Of a stretch of DNA of 64,000 nt, positions 27,104 through 36,126 are shown piece by piece. This DNA comes from Streptomyces mutomycini (GTDB lineage Bacteria; Actinomycetota; Actinomycetes; Streptomycetales; Streptomycetaceae): contig NZ_MAPV01000093.1 in assembly GCF_001700505.1 (NCBI RefSeq), positions 1-64,000 of the forward strand, written 5' to 3'. The first letter of the stretch is position 1. Every line of letters begins with the position of its first letter. The notes under the pieces are model-generated. The model saw only the letters and a list, made by a program, of their open reading frames with translations, had not been told where the DNA came from and ran no database searches. The position numbers were made by a program, and so were the translations under genes.

Positions 27104-27487
27104 GTGACCAAGCAGTTCAGCGGTTCGCCCGAGGAGCAGGCCGACCTGAGGCGCGCGGATTCACTGGCGCGGGAGATCTTCTCGGACGTCGCCAACAAGT
27201 GGGCGCTCCTGATCATCGAGGCCCTGGGCGACCGCACCCTGCGCTTCAGTGAGGTGCGGAGCGAGGTCGAGGGGATCAGCCACAAGATGCTCACCCAGAA
27301 CCTGCGGATGCTGGAGCGCAACGGCCTCGTCGAGCGGACCGTGTATCCCACGGTCCCGCCGAAGGTCGAGTACACCCTCACCGAACCGGGGCAGGGGCTG
27401 CGGAAGACGGTCGACGTGATGTGCGAATGGACCCACCGGAACATCGGTCACATCGAGGCGGCCCGGAGCGGCTTCGACGGCGGCTGA
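27104..27487 (+). CDS. HxlR family transcriptional regulator
   Basis: A 127-residue winged helix-turn-helix protein of the HxlR type: DVANKWALLIIEALGDRTLRFSEVRSEVEGISHKM (read in parts) is the classic HxlR opening, then LTQNLRMLERNGLVERT as recognition helix and YPTVPPKVEYTLT as wing. HxlR proteins act as dimers, often sensing electrophiles or redox signals. There is no Cys in the expected sensor position near the start. Its 116-nt divergent gap to the RidA gene makes that gene the likely target. Confidence 0.85.
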   Translation: MTKQFSGSPEEQADLRRADSLAREIFSDVANKWALLIIEALGDRTLRFSEVRSEVEGISHKMLTQNLRMLERNGLVERTVYPTVPPKVEYTLTEPGQGLRKTVDVMCEWTHRNIGHIEAARSGFDGG

Positions 27488-27548
27488 GGTCACGGACGAG
27501 GGCGGCCGACGGGCTCCGGGGACGGTCCGGAACCCGGTCGCCCGTTGC

Positions 27549-28115
27549 TCAGAAGGCTGTCAGGCCCAGCTGCCGGTGGAGCGCTTTCCTCTGCTCGGGT
27601 GTGGCGAGGACCATGATGCTGTCGTAGCCGACGCCCGGCTCACGCGCGAAGCCGACGTTGTGCCAGGAGCGCGGGTCGTCGCCGTGGGCGGTCTCGGCGA
27701 TGGCCCGGCAGGCCGCCTCGTGGTCGTAGTAGTCCTCCGCGAAGTGCTCGGCCGGGATGGACACGGGCTCGGCGTTCCGCCTGAACTCCAGAAGGTCGGA
27801 GCGGCCCCCCTCGAGACCGCCTTCGCCCTCGACGACCCTGACGTCGGAGATGGTGACCCTGCCGTCGGCGACCTGGGCGGCGTGCGCCAGCAGGCCCGCG
27901 TAACCGCTGTGGATGGAGTCGATGTCGTCGGCGTGGACCGAGACCGCCACACCGAAGCTCTCCAGGGCCTGGGCTGCGGCGTACGGGGCCAGCTCATCGT
28001 CCGCGTAGGTGGCCGCGGCTTCGAGGGTGCTGCGCGTCTTCTCCTCGGACACCATGCCGGTTCCGCTGAGGAGGGCGCCTATGCGCCTGTAGGTCGTCGG
28101 GGAATTCTTCGGCAT
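27549..28115 (-). CDS. Protein of unknown function
   Basis: A 188-residue protein I do not recognise. No signal peptide or membrane segment is visible. The first half is helical (YADDELAPYAAAQALESFGV); the second half holds FAEDYYDHEAACRAIAETAH and a conserved-looking WHNVGFAREPG loop; the end, LATPEQRKALHRQLGL, is another helix. It is rich in Asp and Glu, suggesting a small soluble cytoplasmic protein. It is convergent with the HxlR gene and looks monocistronic. Confidence 0.65.
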   Translation of the reverse strand: MPKNSPTTYRRIGALLSGTGMVSEEKTRSTLEAAATYADDELAPYAAAQALESFGVAVSVHADDIDSIHSGYAGLLAHAAQVADGRVTISDVRVVEGEGGLEGGRSDLLEFRRNAEPVSIPAEHFAEDYYDHEAACRAIAETAHGDDPRSWHNVGFAREPGVGYDSIMVLATPEQRKALHRQLGLTAF

Positions 28116-28335
28116 CCCGGAGATCCTGCCAGATCGGTGAGCCCGCCGCGGATGTCCCAGGAAGCGGAATGGGGCCCGGCCCTGAGGCCGGACCCCCCTC
28201 GCTCTCCCCCTCCGTCGGGCTTCCCGATCCCCCCGGACCCCTCCCCGGAAGTCCCGACGCTGAGTACGACCGGGGAAGGTGCGTAAAGGTTGTACGCCTT
28301 TGCGATCTCTTTTGACTCGGTCGTTCCGACGGCTC

Positions 28336-29169
28336 TCAGCAGGCGTGTTCCAGGTAGCGCGCGGCGACTTCGCCGATCACTTCGGCTCCGTCACGCGCCC
28401 ACAGCCGCTCGTTGAAGATCTCGACCTCGATCGGTCCGTCGAAGCCCGTCGCCTCGACCTGACGGCGCATCATCCGGAAGTCCACGCAGCCGTCGCCGAG
28501 TTGGCCGCGCCCCACCAGAACGCCCGCCGGGAGGGGGGTGATCCAGTCGGCCAGCTGGAAGGAGTGGATGCGTCCGCCCGCGCCGGCCCGGGCGATCTGC
28601 GCGGGCACCTGGTCGTCCCACCAGAGGTGGTAGGCGTCGACGACCACCCCGACCTGCTCGGCCGGGAAGCGCTCCGCGAGATCGAGGGCCTGGGACAGGG
28701 TGGAGACGACGCAGCGGTCCGACGCGAACATCGGGTGCAGCGGCTCGATCGCGAGCCGGACGCCCCGCTCGGCGGCGTACGGGGCCAGCACCGCCAGCGC
28801 GTCGGCGATGCGCTCCCGGGCGGCGTACAGGTCCTTCTCCCCCTCCGGGAGCCCGCCGGAGACCAGGACCAGGGTGTCGGTGTTCACGCCCGCGGCCTCG
28901 TCGACCGCCGCACGGTTGTCGTCCAGGGCGCGGGCACGTCCGGCGGGATCGGCCGCGGTGAGGAAACCGCCGCGGCAGAGGCTGGTGACGGTGAGGCCCG
29001 CGTCCTTCATCAGCTGCCCGGCTCGCTCGACGCCGTACTCCTGCACCGGGGCGCGCCAGAGGCCGACCTGGCCGATGCCGGCCTTGGCGCAGCCCTCGAC
29101 GAGCTCCGGAAGCGACAGCTGCCGGACCGTCTCCTGGTTGATGGACAGGCGGGACAGATCGGTGCTCAT
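28336..29169 (-). CDS. TIM-barrel sugar isomerase/epimerase
   Basis: A 277-residue xylose-isomerase-like barrel enzyme. Likely metal ligands are Glu in LAIEPLHPMF, Asp-His in VVDAYHLWWDD, and Glu in GPIEVEIFNERLW. It overlaps the DUF993 gene by 4 nt (ATGA at 29166-29169) and closes a three-gene operon with an oxidoreductase of the Gfo/Idh/MocA family. Together they look like a catabolic route for a cyclitol or unusual sugar. Confidence 0.83.
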   Translation of the reverse strand: MSTDLSRLSINQETVRQLSLPELVEGCAKAGIGQVGLWRAPVQEYGVERAGQLMKDAGLTVTSLCRGGFLTAADPAGRARALDDNRAAVDEAAGVNTDTLVLVSGGLPEGEKDLYAARERIADALAVLAPYAAERGVRLAIEPLHPMFASDRCVVSTLSQALDLAERFPAEQVGVVVDAYHLWWDDQVPAQIARAGAGGRIHSFQLADWITPLPAGVLVGRGQLGDGCVDFRMMRRQVEATGFDGPIEVEIFNERLWARDGAEVIGEVAARYLEHAC

Positions 29170-30308
29170 CGGCTTCCTCCCCGGACGGTCAGGAGGGCAC
29201 GCATCCGTGCCTCGGCCAGCTCCGGGTCCGGGAACAGGCCCAGGCGGTCGGCCAGTTCGTACGCCTTCGCCAGATGCGGGAGCGAACGCGCGGACTGCAG
29301 GCCGCCGACCATCGTGAAGTGGTCCTGATGGCCCGCGAGCCAGGCGAGGAACACCACGCCCGTCTTGTAGAAGCGGGTAGGGGCCTTGAACAGGTGGCGG
29401 GACAGCTCGACCGTGGGGTCCAGGAGGGCGCGGAAGCCCTCGACGTCCCCGGTGTCCAGGACCCTGACCGCGTGGGCGGCCAGCGGGCCCAGCGGGTCGA
29501 AGATGCCGAGCAGGGCGTGGCTGAAGCCCCGGTCGTCGCCGGCGATCAGCTCGGGATAGTTGAAGTCGTCGCCGGTGTAGCAGCGCACCCCGCTGGGAAG
29601 CCGGCGCCGGACGTCGATCTCGCGCTCGGCGTCCAGGAGCGAGATCTTGATGCCGTCGACCTTGTCAGGGTGCTCCCCGATGACCTTCAGGAAGGTGTCC
29701 GTGGCGGCGTCGAGGTCCGCGCTGCCCCAGTAACCCTCCAGCGCCGGGTCGAACATGGGGCCGAGCCAGTGCAGGACGACCGGTTCCGTGGCCTGGCGCA
29801 GGAGATGTGGATACGTCTCCAGGTAGTCCTCGGGGCCGTCCGCCGCGGCGGCCAGCGCGCGGGAGGCCATGAGGATGGCTTGCGCGCCGCTCGCCTCGAC
29901 CAGGGCGAGCTGCTCCTCGTACGCGGCGCGCACCTCGGGCAGGGTCGCGGGGCCGGTGAGCTGGTCGGTGCCCACACCGCAGGCGATCCTGCCGCCGACG
30001 GACTTCGCCTCGGCGGCCGAGCGGCGGATCAGCTCCGCCGCGCCGGCCCAGTCCAGGCCCATGCCGCGCTGGGCGGTGTCCATGGCCTCGGCGACGCCCA
30101 GGCCGTGGGACCAGAGGTGGCGGCGGAAGGCGAGGGTGGCGTCCCAGTCGACGGCGGCGGGACCGTCGGGGCCGATGTCGGCGTACGGGTCGGCGACCAC
30201 GTGGGCGGCGGAGAAGACCGTACGGGAGGCGAGCGGCGCCCCGGACGGTGCGAGGTCGAGCGGGGTGGTGCGGGGTTCGTACGGGCCCTGCGGCAGGTGG
30301 ATGGTCAC
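29166..30308 (-). CDS. DUF993 (dihydrodipicolinate synthase-like) protein
   Basis: A 380-residue protein of the DUF993 family, distantly related to the DapA/aldolase barrel. Characteristic stretches are VDWDATLAFRRHLWSHGLGVAEAMDTAQRGMGLDW (read in parts), VVLHWLGPMFDPAL, and DGIKISLLDAEREI with a candidate Schiff-base Lys. The GTG start at 30308 overlaps the stop of the oxidoreductase gene (GTGA), and its own stop overlaps the next start, so all three genes are coupled. An aldolase or hydratase step in sugar breakdown is inferred from neighbours only. Confidence 0.82.
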   Translation of the reverse strand: MTIHLPQGPYEPRTTPLDLAPSGAPLASRTVFSAAHVVADPYADIGPDGPAAVDWDATLAFRRHLWSHGLGVAEAMDTAQRGMGLDWAGAAELIRRSAAEAKSVGGRIACGVGTDQLTGPATLPEVRAAYEEQLALVEASGAQAILMASRALAAAADGPEDYLETYPHLLRQATEPVVLHWLGPMFDPALEGYWGSADLDAATDTFLKVIGEHPDKVDGIKISLLDAEREIDVRRRLPSGVRCYTGDDFNYPELIAGDDRGFSHALLGIFDPLGPLAAHAVRVLDTGDVEGFRALLDPTVELSRHLFKAPTRFYKTGVVFLAWLAGHQDHFTMVGGLQSARSLPHLAKAYELADRLGLFPDPELAEARMRALLTVRGGSR

Positions 30309-31456
30309 AGGCTCAGCTCCGGTACGTCGAAGCGGCGGCCCTCGGCCGAGGACTTGAGGCCGAGCTCGGCGAGCTGGACACCGCGGGCACCGGCCATCAG
30401 GTCCCAGGTGTAGGGCTCGTCGAGGACGATGTGGCGCAGGAAGAGCTCCCACTGTGCCTTGAAGCCGTTGTCGAACTCGGCGTTGTCGGGCACTTCCTGC
30501 CACTGGTCGCGGAACGGCTCGGTGACGGGGAGGTCGGGGTTCCAGACCGGCTTGGGGGTGGCCGAGCGGTGCTGGACACGGCAGTTGCGCAGGCCCGCGA
30601 CGGCGGAGCCGTGGGTGCCGTCGACCTGGAACTCGACGAGCTCGTCACGGTTGACGCGCACGGCCCAGGAGGAGTTGATCTGGGCGACGGCTCCGCCGGC
30701 CAGCTGGAAGGTGCCGTACGCGGCGTCGTCGGCGGTGGCGGCGTAGGGCTTGCCGTGCTCGTCCCAGCGCTGCGGGATGTGCGTCTGCACGTGTGCGGAG
30801 ACGCTGGTGACCTGGCCGAACAGCTCGTGCAGGACGTACTCCCAGTGCGGGAACATGTCGACGACGATGCCGCCGCCGTCCTCGGCGCGGTAGTTCCAGG
30901 AGGGACGCTGGGCGTCCTGCCAGTCGCCTTCGAAGACCCAGTAGCCGAACTCGCCGCGCACGGAGAGGATCTCGCCGAAGAAACCGCCGTCGATGAGGCG
31001 CTTCAGCTTGAGCAGGCCGGGGAGGAAGATCTTGTCCTGGACGACGCCGTGCTTGATGCCGGCGTCGCGGGCGAGGCGGGCCAGTTCGAGGGCGCCCTCG
31101 ACGTCGGTGGCGGTGGGCTTCTCGGTGTAGACGTGCTTGCCGGCGGCGATCGCCTTCCGGATCGCCTCGACGCGGGCCGAGGTGACCTGGGCGTCGAAGT
31201 AGATGTCGATCGACTCGTCGGCGAGCACCGCGTCGAGGTCGGTCGACCACTCGGTCAGACCGTGCTGTGCGGCGAGCGCCTCCAGCGCGTGGGCGCGCCG
31301 GCCGACGAGCACTGGCTCGGGCCACAGCACGTCTCCGTCGCCGAGGTCGAGGCCGCCCTGCTCGCGGATCGCGAGGATCGAGCGCACCAGGTGCTGCCGG
31401 TACCCCATGCGTCCCGTGACGCCGTTCATGGCGATGCGCACTGTCCTGCGTGTCAC
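30305..31456 (-). CDS. Gfo/Idh/MocA family NAD(P)-dependent oxidoreductase
   Basis: A 383-residue sugar/cyclitol dehydrogenase. The N-terminal Rossmann fold has a variant glycine motif (MNGVTGRMGYRQH), and the catalytic EKP motif is present in VYTEKPTATD. The GTG start at 31456 is supported by GGAGG 7 nt upstream. First gene of a three-gene operon and divergent from a LacI repressor, with a palindromic operator between them; so it is very likely induced by the sugar that binds that repressor. Confidence 0.85.
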   Translation of the reverse strand: MTRRTVRIAMNGVTGRMGYRQHLVRSILAIREQGGLDLGDGDVLWPEPVLVGRRAHALEALAAQHGLTEWSTDLDAVLADESIDIYFDAQVTSARVEAIRKAIAAGKHVYTEKPTATDVEGALELARLARDAGIKHGVVQDKIFLPGLLKLKRLIDGGFFGEILSVRGEFGYWVFEGDWQDAQRPSWNYRAEDGGGIVVDMFPHWEYVLHELFGQVTSVSAHVQTHIPQRWDEHGKPYAATADDAAYGTFQLAGGAVAQINSSWAVRVNRDELVEFQVDGTHGSAVAGLRNCRVQHRSATPKPVWNPDLPVTEPFRDQWQEVPDNAEFDNGFKAQWELFLRHIVLDEPYTWDLMAGARGVQLAELGLKSSAEGRRFDVPELSL

Positions 31457-31477
31457 GAAAGTTCCTCCATACAGCCG

Positions 31478-31493
31478 TAGCAAGCGCTTTCTA
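31478..31493. promoter_or_regulatory. LacI-family operator
   Basis: TAGCAAGCGCTTTCTA, centred on the perfect palindrome AAGCGCTT (31482-31489), with matching TAG/CTA ends. It is the classic LacI/GalR-type operator shape with a central CG, sits 22 nt upstream of the oxidoreductase start, and is 75 nt upstream of the divergent lacI gene, so it can repress both. Confidence 0.8.
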
Positions 31494-31567
31494 TGCGGTA
31501 TGACGCTAGCCTGCCGAGAGCGGCCCGGACAAGAGGGGGCCGCTCCACAACTCCTCGGAGGAGAGCG

Positions 31568-32632
31568 ATGACAGTCACCCTGGCGGACGTTGCGGCCCGC
31601 GCCCGGGTGTCCCCGGCCACCGTGTCCCGTGTCCTGAACGGCAACTACCCGGTGGCGTCGTCCACCCGGGAGCGGGTCCTGCGCGCGGTGGACGAACTGG
31701 ACTACGTCCTGAACGGTCCGGCCAGCTCGCTCGCCGCCGCCACGTCCGACCTGGTGGGCATCCTGGTCAACGACATCGCCGACCCGTTCTTCGGGATCAT
31801 GGCCGGAGCCGCGCAGAGCGAGATCGGCGGGCCGGGCGACGGATCCGGCCGTGCGGGCGGCGAGAAACTCGCCGTCGTCTGCAACACCGGCGGCTCCCCC
31901 GAGCGTGAACTGACCTATCTCACCCTGCTCCAGCGCCAGCGGGCCGCGGCCGTCGTCCTCACCGGCGGCGCGCTGGAGGACCCTGCCCACCAGGCCGCGA
32001 TGGCCGTGAAGCTGGCCAGGCTCGCGGACGCCGGCACCCGGATCGTCTTCTGCGGACGGCCTCCGCTGCCGGACACCGACGCGGTGGCCGCCGCGCTGGC
32101 CTTCGACAACCGGGGCGGCGCCCGACGCCTCACCGAGCACCTGATCGCCCTGGGGCACCGGCGGATCGGCTACGTCGCCGGGCCTCTGGAACGCACCACG
32201 ACCCGGCACCGGCTGGAGGGCCACCGCGAGGCCATGAAGGCGGCGGGGCTGTACGGGGACGAGGAGAGCGTCACCGTGCACGGCCCGTACGACCGGAGCT
32301 CCGGTTACGACGCCACGCTCGAACTCCTGCGCCGCGAGCCCGGTGTGACGGCCGTCGTCGCCGCCAACGACACCGTGGCACTGGGTGCCTGCGCCGCGGT
32401 CCGCGACCGCGGGCTCCGCATTCCCGAGGACGTGTCGGTGGCCGGCTTCGACGATCTGCCGTTCTCGGTGGACGCCGTACCGGCACTGACGACCGTGCGG
32501 CTGCCGCTGTTCGAGGCGGGGGCACGGGCGGGCCGGCTGGCGATGGGCAAGGAGACGCCGCCGCCCGGGGGTGTCGCGACGATCGGGGCCGAACTGATGG
32601 TGCGGGGCTCGACGGCGGCGCCGGCGCGCTGA
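31568..32632 (+). CDS. LacI family transcriptional repressor
   Basis: A 354-residue repressor. Residues ~3-50 form the LacI helix-turn-helix and hinge: TLADVAARARVSPATVSRVL and the following VNGNYPV stretch with ALN-like LNGPASSLA. The rest is a periplasmic-binding-like sensor (LVGILVNDIADPFFGIMA, VAAALAFDNRGGARRL, VAGFDDLPFSVD). A GGAG site (31557-31560) precedes the ATG at 31568. Likely autoregulated and controlling the divergent three-gene sugar operon through the operator between them. Confidence 0.9.
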   Translation: MTVTLADVAARARVSPATVSRVLNGNYPVASSTRERVLRAVDELDYVLNGPASSLAAATSDLVGILVNDIADPFFGIMAGAAQSEIGGPGDGSGRAGGEKLAVVCNTGGSPERELTYLTLLQRQRAAAVVLTGGALEDPAHQAAMAVKLARLADAGTRIVFCGRPPLPDTDAVAAALAFDNRGGARRLTEHLIALGHRRIGYVAGPLERTTTRHRLEGHREAMKAAGLYGDEESVTVHGPYDRSSGYDATLELLRREPGVTAVVAANDTVALGACAAVRDRGLRIPEDVSVAGFDDLPFSVDAVPALTTVRLPLFEAGARAGRLAMGKETPPPGGVATIGAELMVRGSTAAPAR

Positions 32633-32662
32633 ACGGGCCCGCCCCCACGGCTTCGGCGTCGC

Positions 32663-32697
32663 GGGCACAAAGATGGGGGCGACTCCCCCATGTGCCC
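32663..32697 (+). terminator. Stem-loop after the lacI gene
   Basis: A 13-bp stem in two parts: GGGCAC (32663-32668) with GTGCCC (32692-32697), and ATGGGGG (32673-32679) with CCCCCAT (32685-32691), with a bulged AAAG and a 5-nt loop. It begins 30 nt past the lacI stop and would separate lacI from the lanthipeptide synthetase gene. Confidence 0.65.
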
Positions 32698-32767
32698 GGC
32701 CGGGCCGCCCTCCAGGATGAGTGCGGGAGAACGACCTGGGTCTCCCGCGGCCAGGGAGGTGAACGCG

Positions 32768-35700
32768 GTGGTGGAGCGCAATGCGGGTGGAGGTGCGGGC
32801 CGGACGGCCGCACCGGGCGCCCTGGCCGCGGCCCCGGACCGCCCCGAGCACGCGCATCTGCCGGATGAGGCTCATCTCCTCGGCTCGCGGGTGCCCGGCG
32901 ATCCGTGGTGGCTTCCGGGCGTGGTGGGACCACACCCCGGTACGGAGCCAGGCTGGGCGAGGTTCGTCCGGGAGGCCGTGACGGGCGCGCCGCGGGAGGC
33001 ACGGGTCGCGGACCGGGCCTATCCGGACCTGACCGGCTTCGAGGTGGTCGTCGCGCCGTTCGCGGTCCGCGCCGCCGGCCGCCTGGCGGACGCGGCGCCC
33101 GGAGACGGCGCACGGCCGGGGACGGCCATCTGCCCCGCGGCCGTGCTGGAGGGCTTCCGGCAGGACGTCGCGCGCCACCTGGCCCGGCTGGCCGCCAGGA
33201 CACTCGTCTCCGAGCTGCACGGGGTACGGCTCGGCGGCGGGCTGAGCGGGGACGCGCCCGAGGAGCGCTTCCGGGACTTCCTGCGGCTGACCGCCGGCCG
33301 GGCCGGCCTCACCTCCCTGGTCACCGGGTATCCCGTCCTCGCACGGGTCCTCGCCCAGGCGGCGATGAACGCGGCGGACGCATTCGCCGAGATGCTCCGC
33401 AGACTCGCGGCGGACCGGGACCTCCTGGACTCGTCCGGCGTACTGCGGGGCACGGGCGCGGCTGGGTCCGCCGGTTACGGGCCGCATGCTCTGACGGGGG
33501 TCACGGCCGGCACGGGCGACAGCCATCGCGGGGGCCGGTCGGTGATGCTGCTGCGGTTCGCCGACGGCGCCCGGCTGGTCTACAAGCCGCGCCCGCTCAC
33601 CGCGCACCGGCACTTCGAAACCCTGGTCGAGTGGTTCAACTCCCTTGCCGGGACGCCCGGTCTGCGTGCCCCCCGGGTCCTGGACCGGGGCGAGTACGGC
33701 TGGGCGGAGTTCGTCGAGGAGGCACCCTGCCGCTCGGCGGCCGAGACCACGCTCTTCTACCGGCGTCTGGGCGCGCTGCTGGCGCTGCTGCACATCCTGG
33801 ACGGCACGGACCTGCACCACGAGAACCTCATCGCCTGCGGCCCGCATCCCGTCCTGGTCGACGTCGAGACGCTGTTCCACCCGCCCCTGACACAGGCACC
33901 GCCCGCCGATCCGGCCGCACGCGCCCTGCACGCCTCGGTCCACCGCGTCGGGCTGCTCCCGCAGTTGCTGGTCGGGGACACGACCGCGCTCGACATGTCC
34001 GCCGTCGGCGGCGGCCGGGCGGACCGGTCACCGCTGGAGACGGCCTCCTGGGCGGGGGCGGGCACCGACACCATGCATCTGACGCGTACCGCCGGACGGT
34101 TCACCGAATCGGCCAACCGCCCCACGCTCGACGGGGTCCGGGCCGACCCGTTCCGGTTCACCGACGCGCTGTGCGAAGGATTCCGCGCCGCGTACACGGC
34201 TGTCAGCGACTCGCGCGACGAACTGCTGGGCGAGAGGGGCCTCCTGCAGATCTTCGCGCGGGACGAGATCCGCTTCGTACCGCGGCCGACCTGGACGTAC
34301 GCCACGCTGCTGCACGAGTCGACGCATCCCGACCTGATGCGGGACGCCACCGAACGGCAGCAGGTGTTCGGGCTGCTGCGTACCGGAGCCCTGGGAACTC
34401 CCGCTCTGCCCGGTCTGGAGGACGAGGAGATCGCGGAGCTGTGGCAGGGCGACGTCCCGGTGTTCACCACCCGCCCGGACTCCACGTACGTGTGGAGCGG
34501 CGGCGGGCACAGGTTGCCGGGCCCGGCCGGGGCGACCGGGCTGGCGCGGGTGGAGTCGAAGATCCGCGCCCTGGACACGGTGGACCGGCAGGACCAGGAG
34601 CGGATCATCCGTACCGCCATGGTGAGCACCTCCACCGAGCCCCCGCACCGCGCGGCCGGTGGCGGCAGGCCGCGGGCCGAGGCGACGGCACCGGAGCCGG
34701 AACGCCTGCTCTCCGCCGCGCGCTCGGTGGGCGACCAGCTCGTCTCGCTCGCCTACCACGGCGGGGGCCGGGCCAACTGGATCGGCCTGGAGCTGCTCGG
34801 TGAACGCTACTGGCGCCTCACACCGCTGGCGGCGGATCTCGCGGGCGGCTACACGGGGCCGGCGCTGTTCCTCGCGCAGCTGGCCTCACTCACCGGTGCG
34901 GCCAGGTACGCCGATGCGGCCCGTGCGGCGCTGGCGCCCGTACCGGGCCTCCTGGACACCCTGCACCAGCGCGGTGACGACCTCGGACTGCTCGGCTCCG
35001 GAGCCTTCTCGGGCCTCGGCGGCATCGCCTACGCCCTGACCGAGGTCGGGGAACTGCTCGACGACCGCCGGGTGTCGGACTGGGTGGGCCCCGCCACCCG
35101 GCTGAGCTGCGCGGCGAGTTCGGCCGAGGAGGGGCTCGGGGTGCGAGGCGGGGCCGCGGGCGGCCTGGTGTCGCTCCTCGCCGTGCACCGGACCACGGGC
35201 CGGGCGGAGGCATGGCGTGGCGCCGAACGCTGCGCCGAACGGATCGCGGCGGCGGAGCTCCCCGCATCCGAAAACTTCGCGGACGGGGCCGCGGGCATCG
35301 GCTGGGCCCTGCTGCGGTTCGCCGGGGCGGGCGGCGGTGCGCGTTACCGGAACGCCGGGCTGGAGGCCCTGCGCCGGGCCGCGCTCGGCGAGCACGGTGG
35401 GCCGGCCTGGTGCGAGGGCACCACGGGGGTCGCGCTCGCGGTCGCCGACAGCCCCGAGGCCGTGGCCGATCCGGAGCTCCGCGACTGGCTGACGGCACGG
35501 GCCGGCGCCCTGGCGCGGGCGACGCCCCCGGGCGACGACAGTCTCTGCCACGGCGAGCTGGGCGTGCTGGAACTGCTCGGACACGGAGCCCTGCCCCGCC
35601 TCCGCCCCCACTGGCTGCGCCGGACCGGCACCCTGCTGGCCGCCGCCGACCGGGCGCAGCCGCAATGCGGAACGCCCGCACACGTACCTCACCCCGGGCT

Positions 35701-35842
35701 GCTCACCGGCCTGTCGGGCATCGGACACGGGCTGCTGCGGGCGGGGTTCCCCGACCGGATCGGCTCGGCACTGCTCATGCGCCACTCCGTGGGGGCCGAC
35801 CGGTCCCCCGCACCCATGACGTTGTCGCTCAACGACCAGTAG
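32768..35842 (+). CDS. lanM: Class II lanthipeptide synthetase LanM
   Basis: A 1024-residue bifunctional enzyme. The N-terminal DUF4135 domain, about residues 100-560, dehydrates Ser/Thr by phosphorylation and elimination; it shows RLVYKPRPLTAHRHF, LLALLHILDGTDLHHENLIA and VDVETLF. The C-terminal LanC cyclase domain, from about residue 680, has GYTGPALFLAQL, the zinc ligands Cys882 (AWCEG) and Cys927-His928 (SLCHGELG), and GLSGIGHGLLR. AGGGAGG (32753-32759) favours the GTG at 32768; GTGs at 32759 and 32771 remain possible. It is followed after 11 nt by a small peptide gene that would be its substrate, although that peptide has no Cys to close thioether rings. Confidence 0.93.
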   Translation: MVERNAGGGAGRTAAPGALAAAPDRPEHAHLPDEAHLLGSRVPGDPWWLPGVVGPHPGTEPGWARFVREAVTGAPREARVADRAYPDLTGFEVVVAPFAVRAAGRLADAAPGDGARPGTAICPAAVLEGFRQDVARHLARLAARTLVSELHGVRLGGGLSGDAPEERFRDFLRLTAGRAGLTSLVTGYPVLARVLAQAAMNAADAFAEMLRRLAADRDLLDSSGVLRGTGAAGSAGYGPHALTGVTAGTGDSHRGGRSVMLLRFADGARLVYKPRPLTAHRHFETLVEWFNSLAGTPGLRAPRVLDRGEYGWAEFVEEAPCRSAAETTLFYRRLGALLALLHILDGTDLHHENLIACGPHPVLVDVETLFHPPLTQAPPADPAARALHASVHRVGLLPQLLVGDTTALDMSAVGGGRADRSPLETASWAGAGTDTMHLTRTAGRFTESANRPTLDGVRADPFRFTDALCEGFRAAYTAVSDSRDELLGERGLLQIFARDEIRFVPRPTWTYATLLHESTHPDLMRDATERQQVFGLLRTGALGTPALPGLEDEEIAELWQGDVPVFTTRPDSTYVWSGGGHRLPGPAGATGLARVESKIRALDTVDRQDQERIIRTAMVSTSTEPPHRAAGGGRPRAEATAPEPERLLSAARSVGDQLVSLAYHGGGRANWIGLELLGERYWRLTPLAADLAGGYTGPALFLAQLASLTGAARYADAARAALAPVPGLLDTLHQRGDDLGLLGSGAFSGLGGIAYALTEVGELLDDRRVSDWVGPATRLSCAASSAEEGLGVRGGAAGGLVSLLAVHRTTGRAEAWRGAERCAERIAAAELPASENFADGAAGIGWALLRFAGAGGGARYRNAGLEALRRAALGEHGGPAWCEGTTGVALAVADSPEAVADPELRDWLTARAGALARATPPGDDSLCHGELGVLELLGHGALPRLRPHWLRRTGTLLAAADRAQPQCGTPAHVPHPGLLTGLSGIGHGLLRAGFPDRIGSALLMRHSVGADRSPAPMTLSLNDQ

Positions 35843-35853
35843 AAGAGGCAGAG

Positions 35854-36048
35854 ATGACGCAGATCAGCGAGTCGGCCGGATACGCGGACGTCGCCACGGC
35901 GCACGAGAGAGCCTTCGAGCACCCCGCCGGCCGGATATCGCTCGGCAACAGCGGCGGGCTGGGGCTGCGCAGCAGGCTTCTCGGCGCTTCGGACGGGGAT
36001 CCGTCCGGCCCCGACCTGCCGTACACCACCTTCACCGTTCCGTTGTAA
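35854..36048 (+). CDS. Candidate RiPP precursor peptide with no cysteine
   Basis: A 64-residue peptide encoded 11 nt after lanM, with AAGAGG ahead of the ATG. It does not match a leader I know. The N-terminal half is mildly acidic and helical (YADVATAHERAFEHPAG); a Gly-Gly pair follows (LGNSGG), which could mark leader removal; the rest is short, with Ser and Thr at SRLLGAS, DPSG and a hydrophobic end PYTTFTVPL. There is no Cys anywhere. If LanM acts on it, the product would carry dehydro-amino acids without lanthionine rings, or Cys must come from another peptide. It may instead be a small accessory protein. Confidence 0.6.
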   Translation: MTQISESAGYADVATAHERAFEHPAGRISLGNSGGLGLRSRLLGASDGDPSGPDLPYTTFTVPL

Positions 36049-36114
36049 CCCTTTCGTGCATGGGCGCACCACCTTCGCGGAATGTGCCTACTGCCGCACT
36101 CTGTACGGTTCCAG

Positions 36115-36120
36115 TAGCCT
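36115..36120 (+). promoter_or_regulatory. -10-like hexamer giving a probable leaderless LAL transcript
   Basis: TAGCCT ends 6 nt before the ATG at 36127, and no Shine-Dalgarno site is present. This spacing puts transcription start at or next to the start codon. The -35 region (CTGCCG at 36091) is weak, suggesting an activator or an alternative sigma factor. Confidence 0.4.
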
Positions 36121-36126
36121 GCGGCC

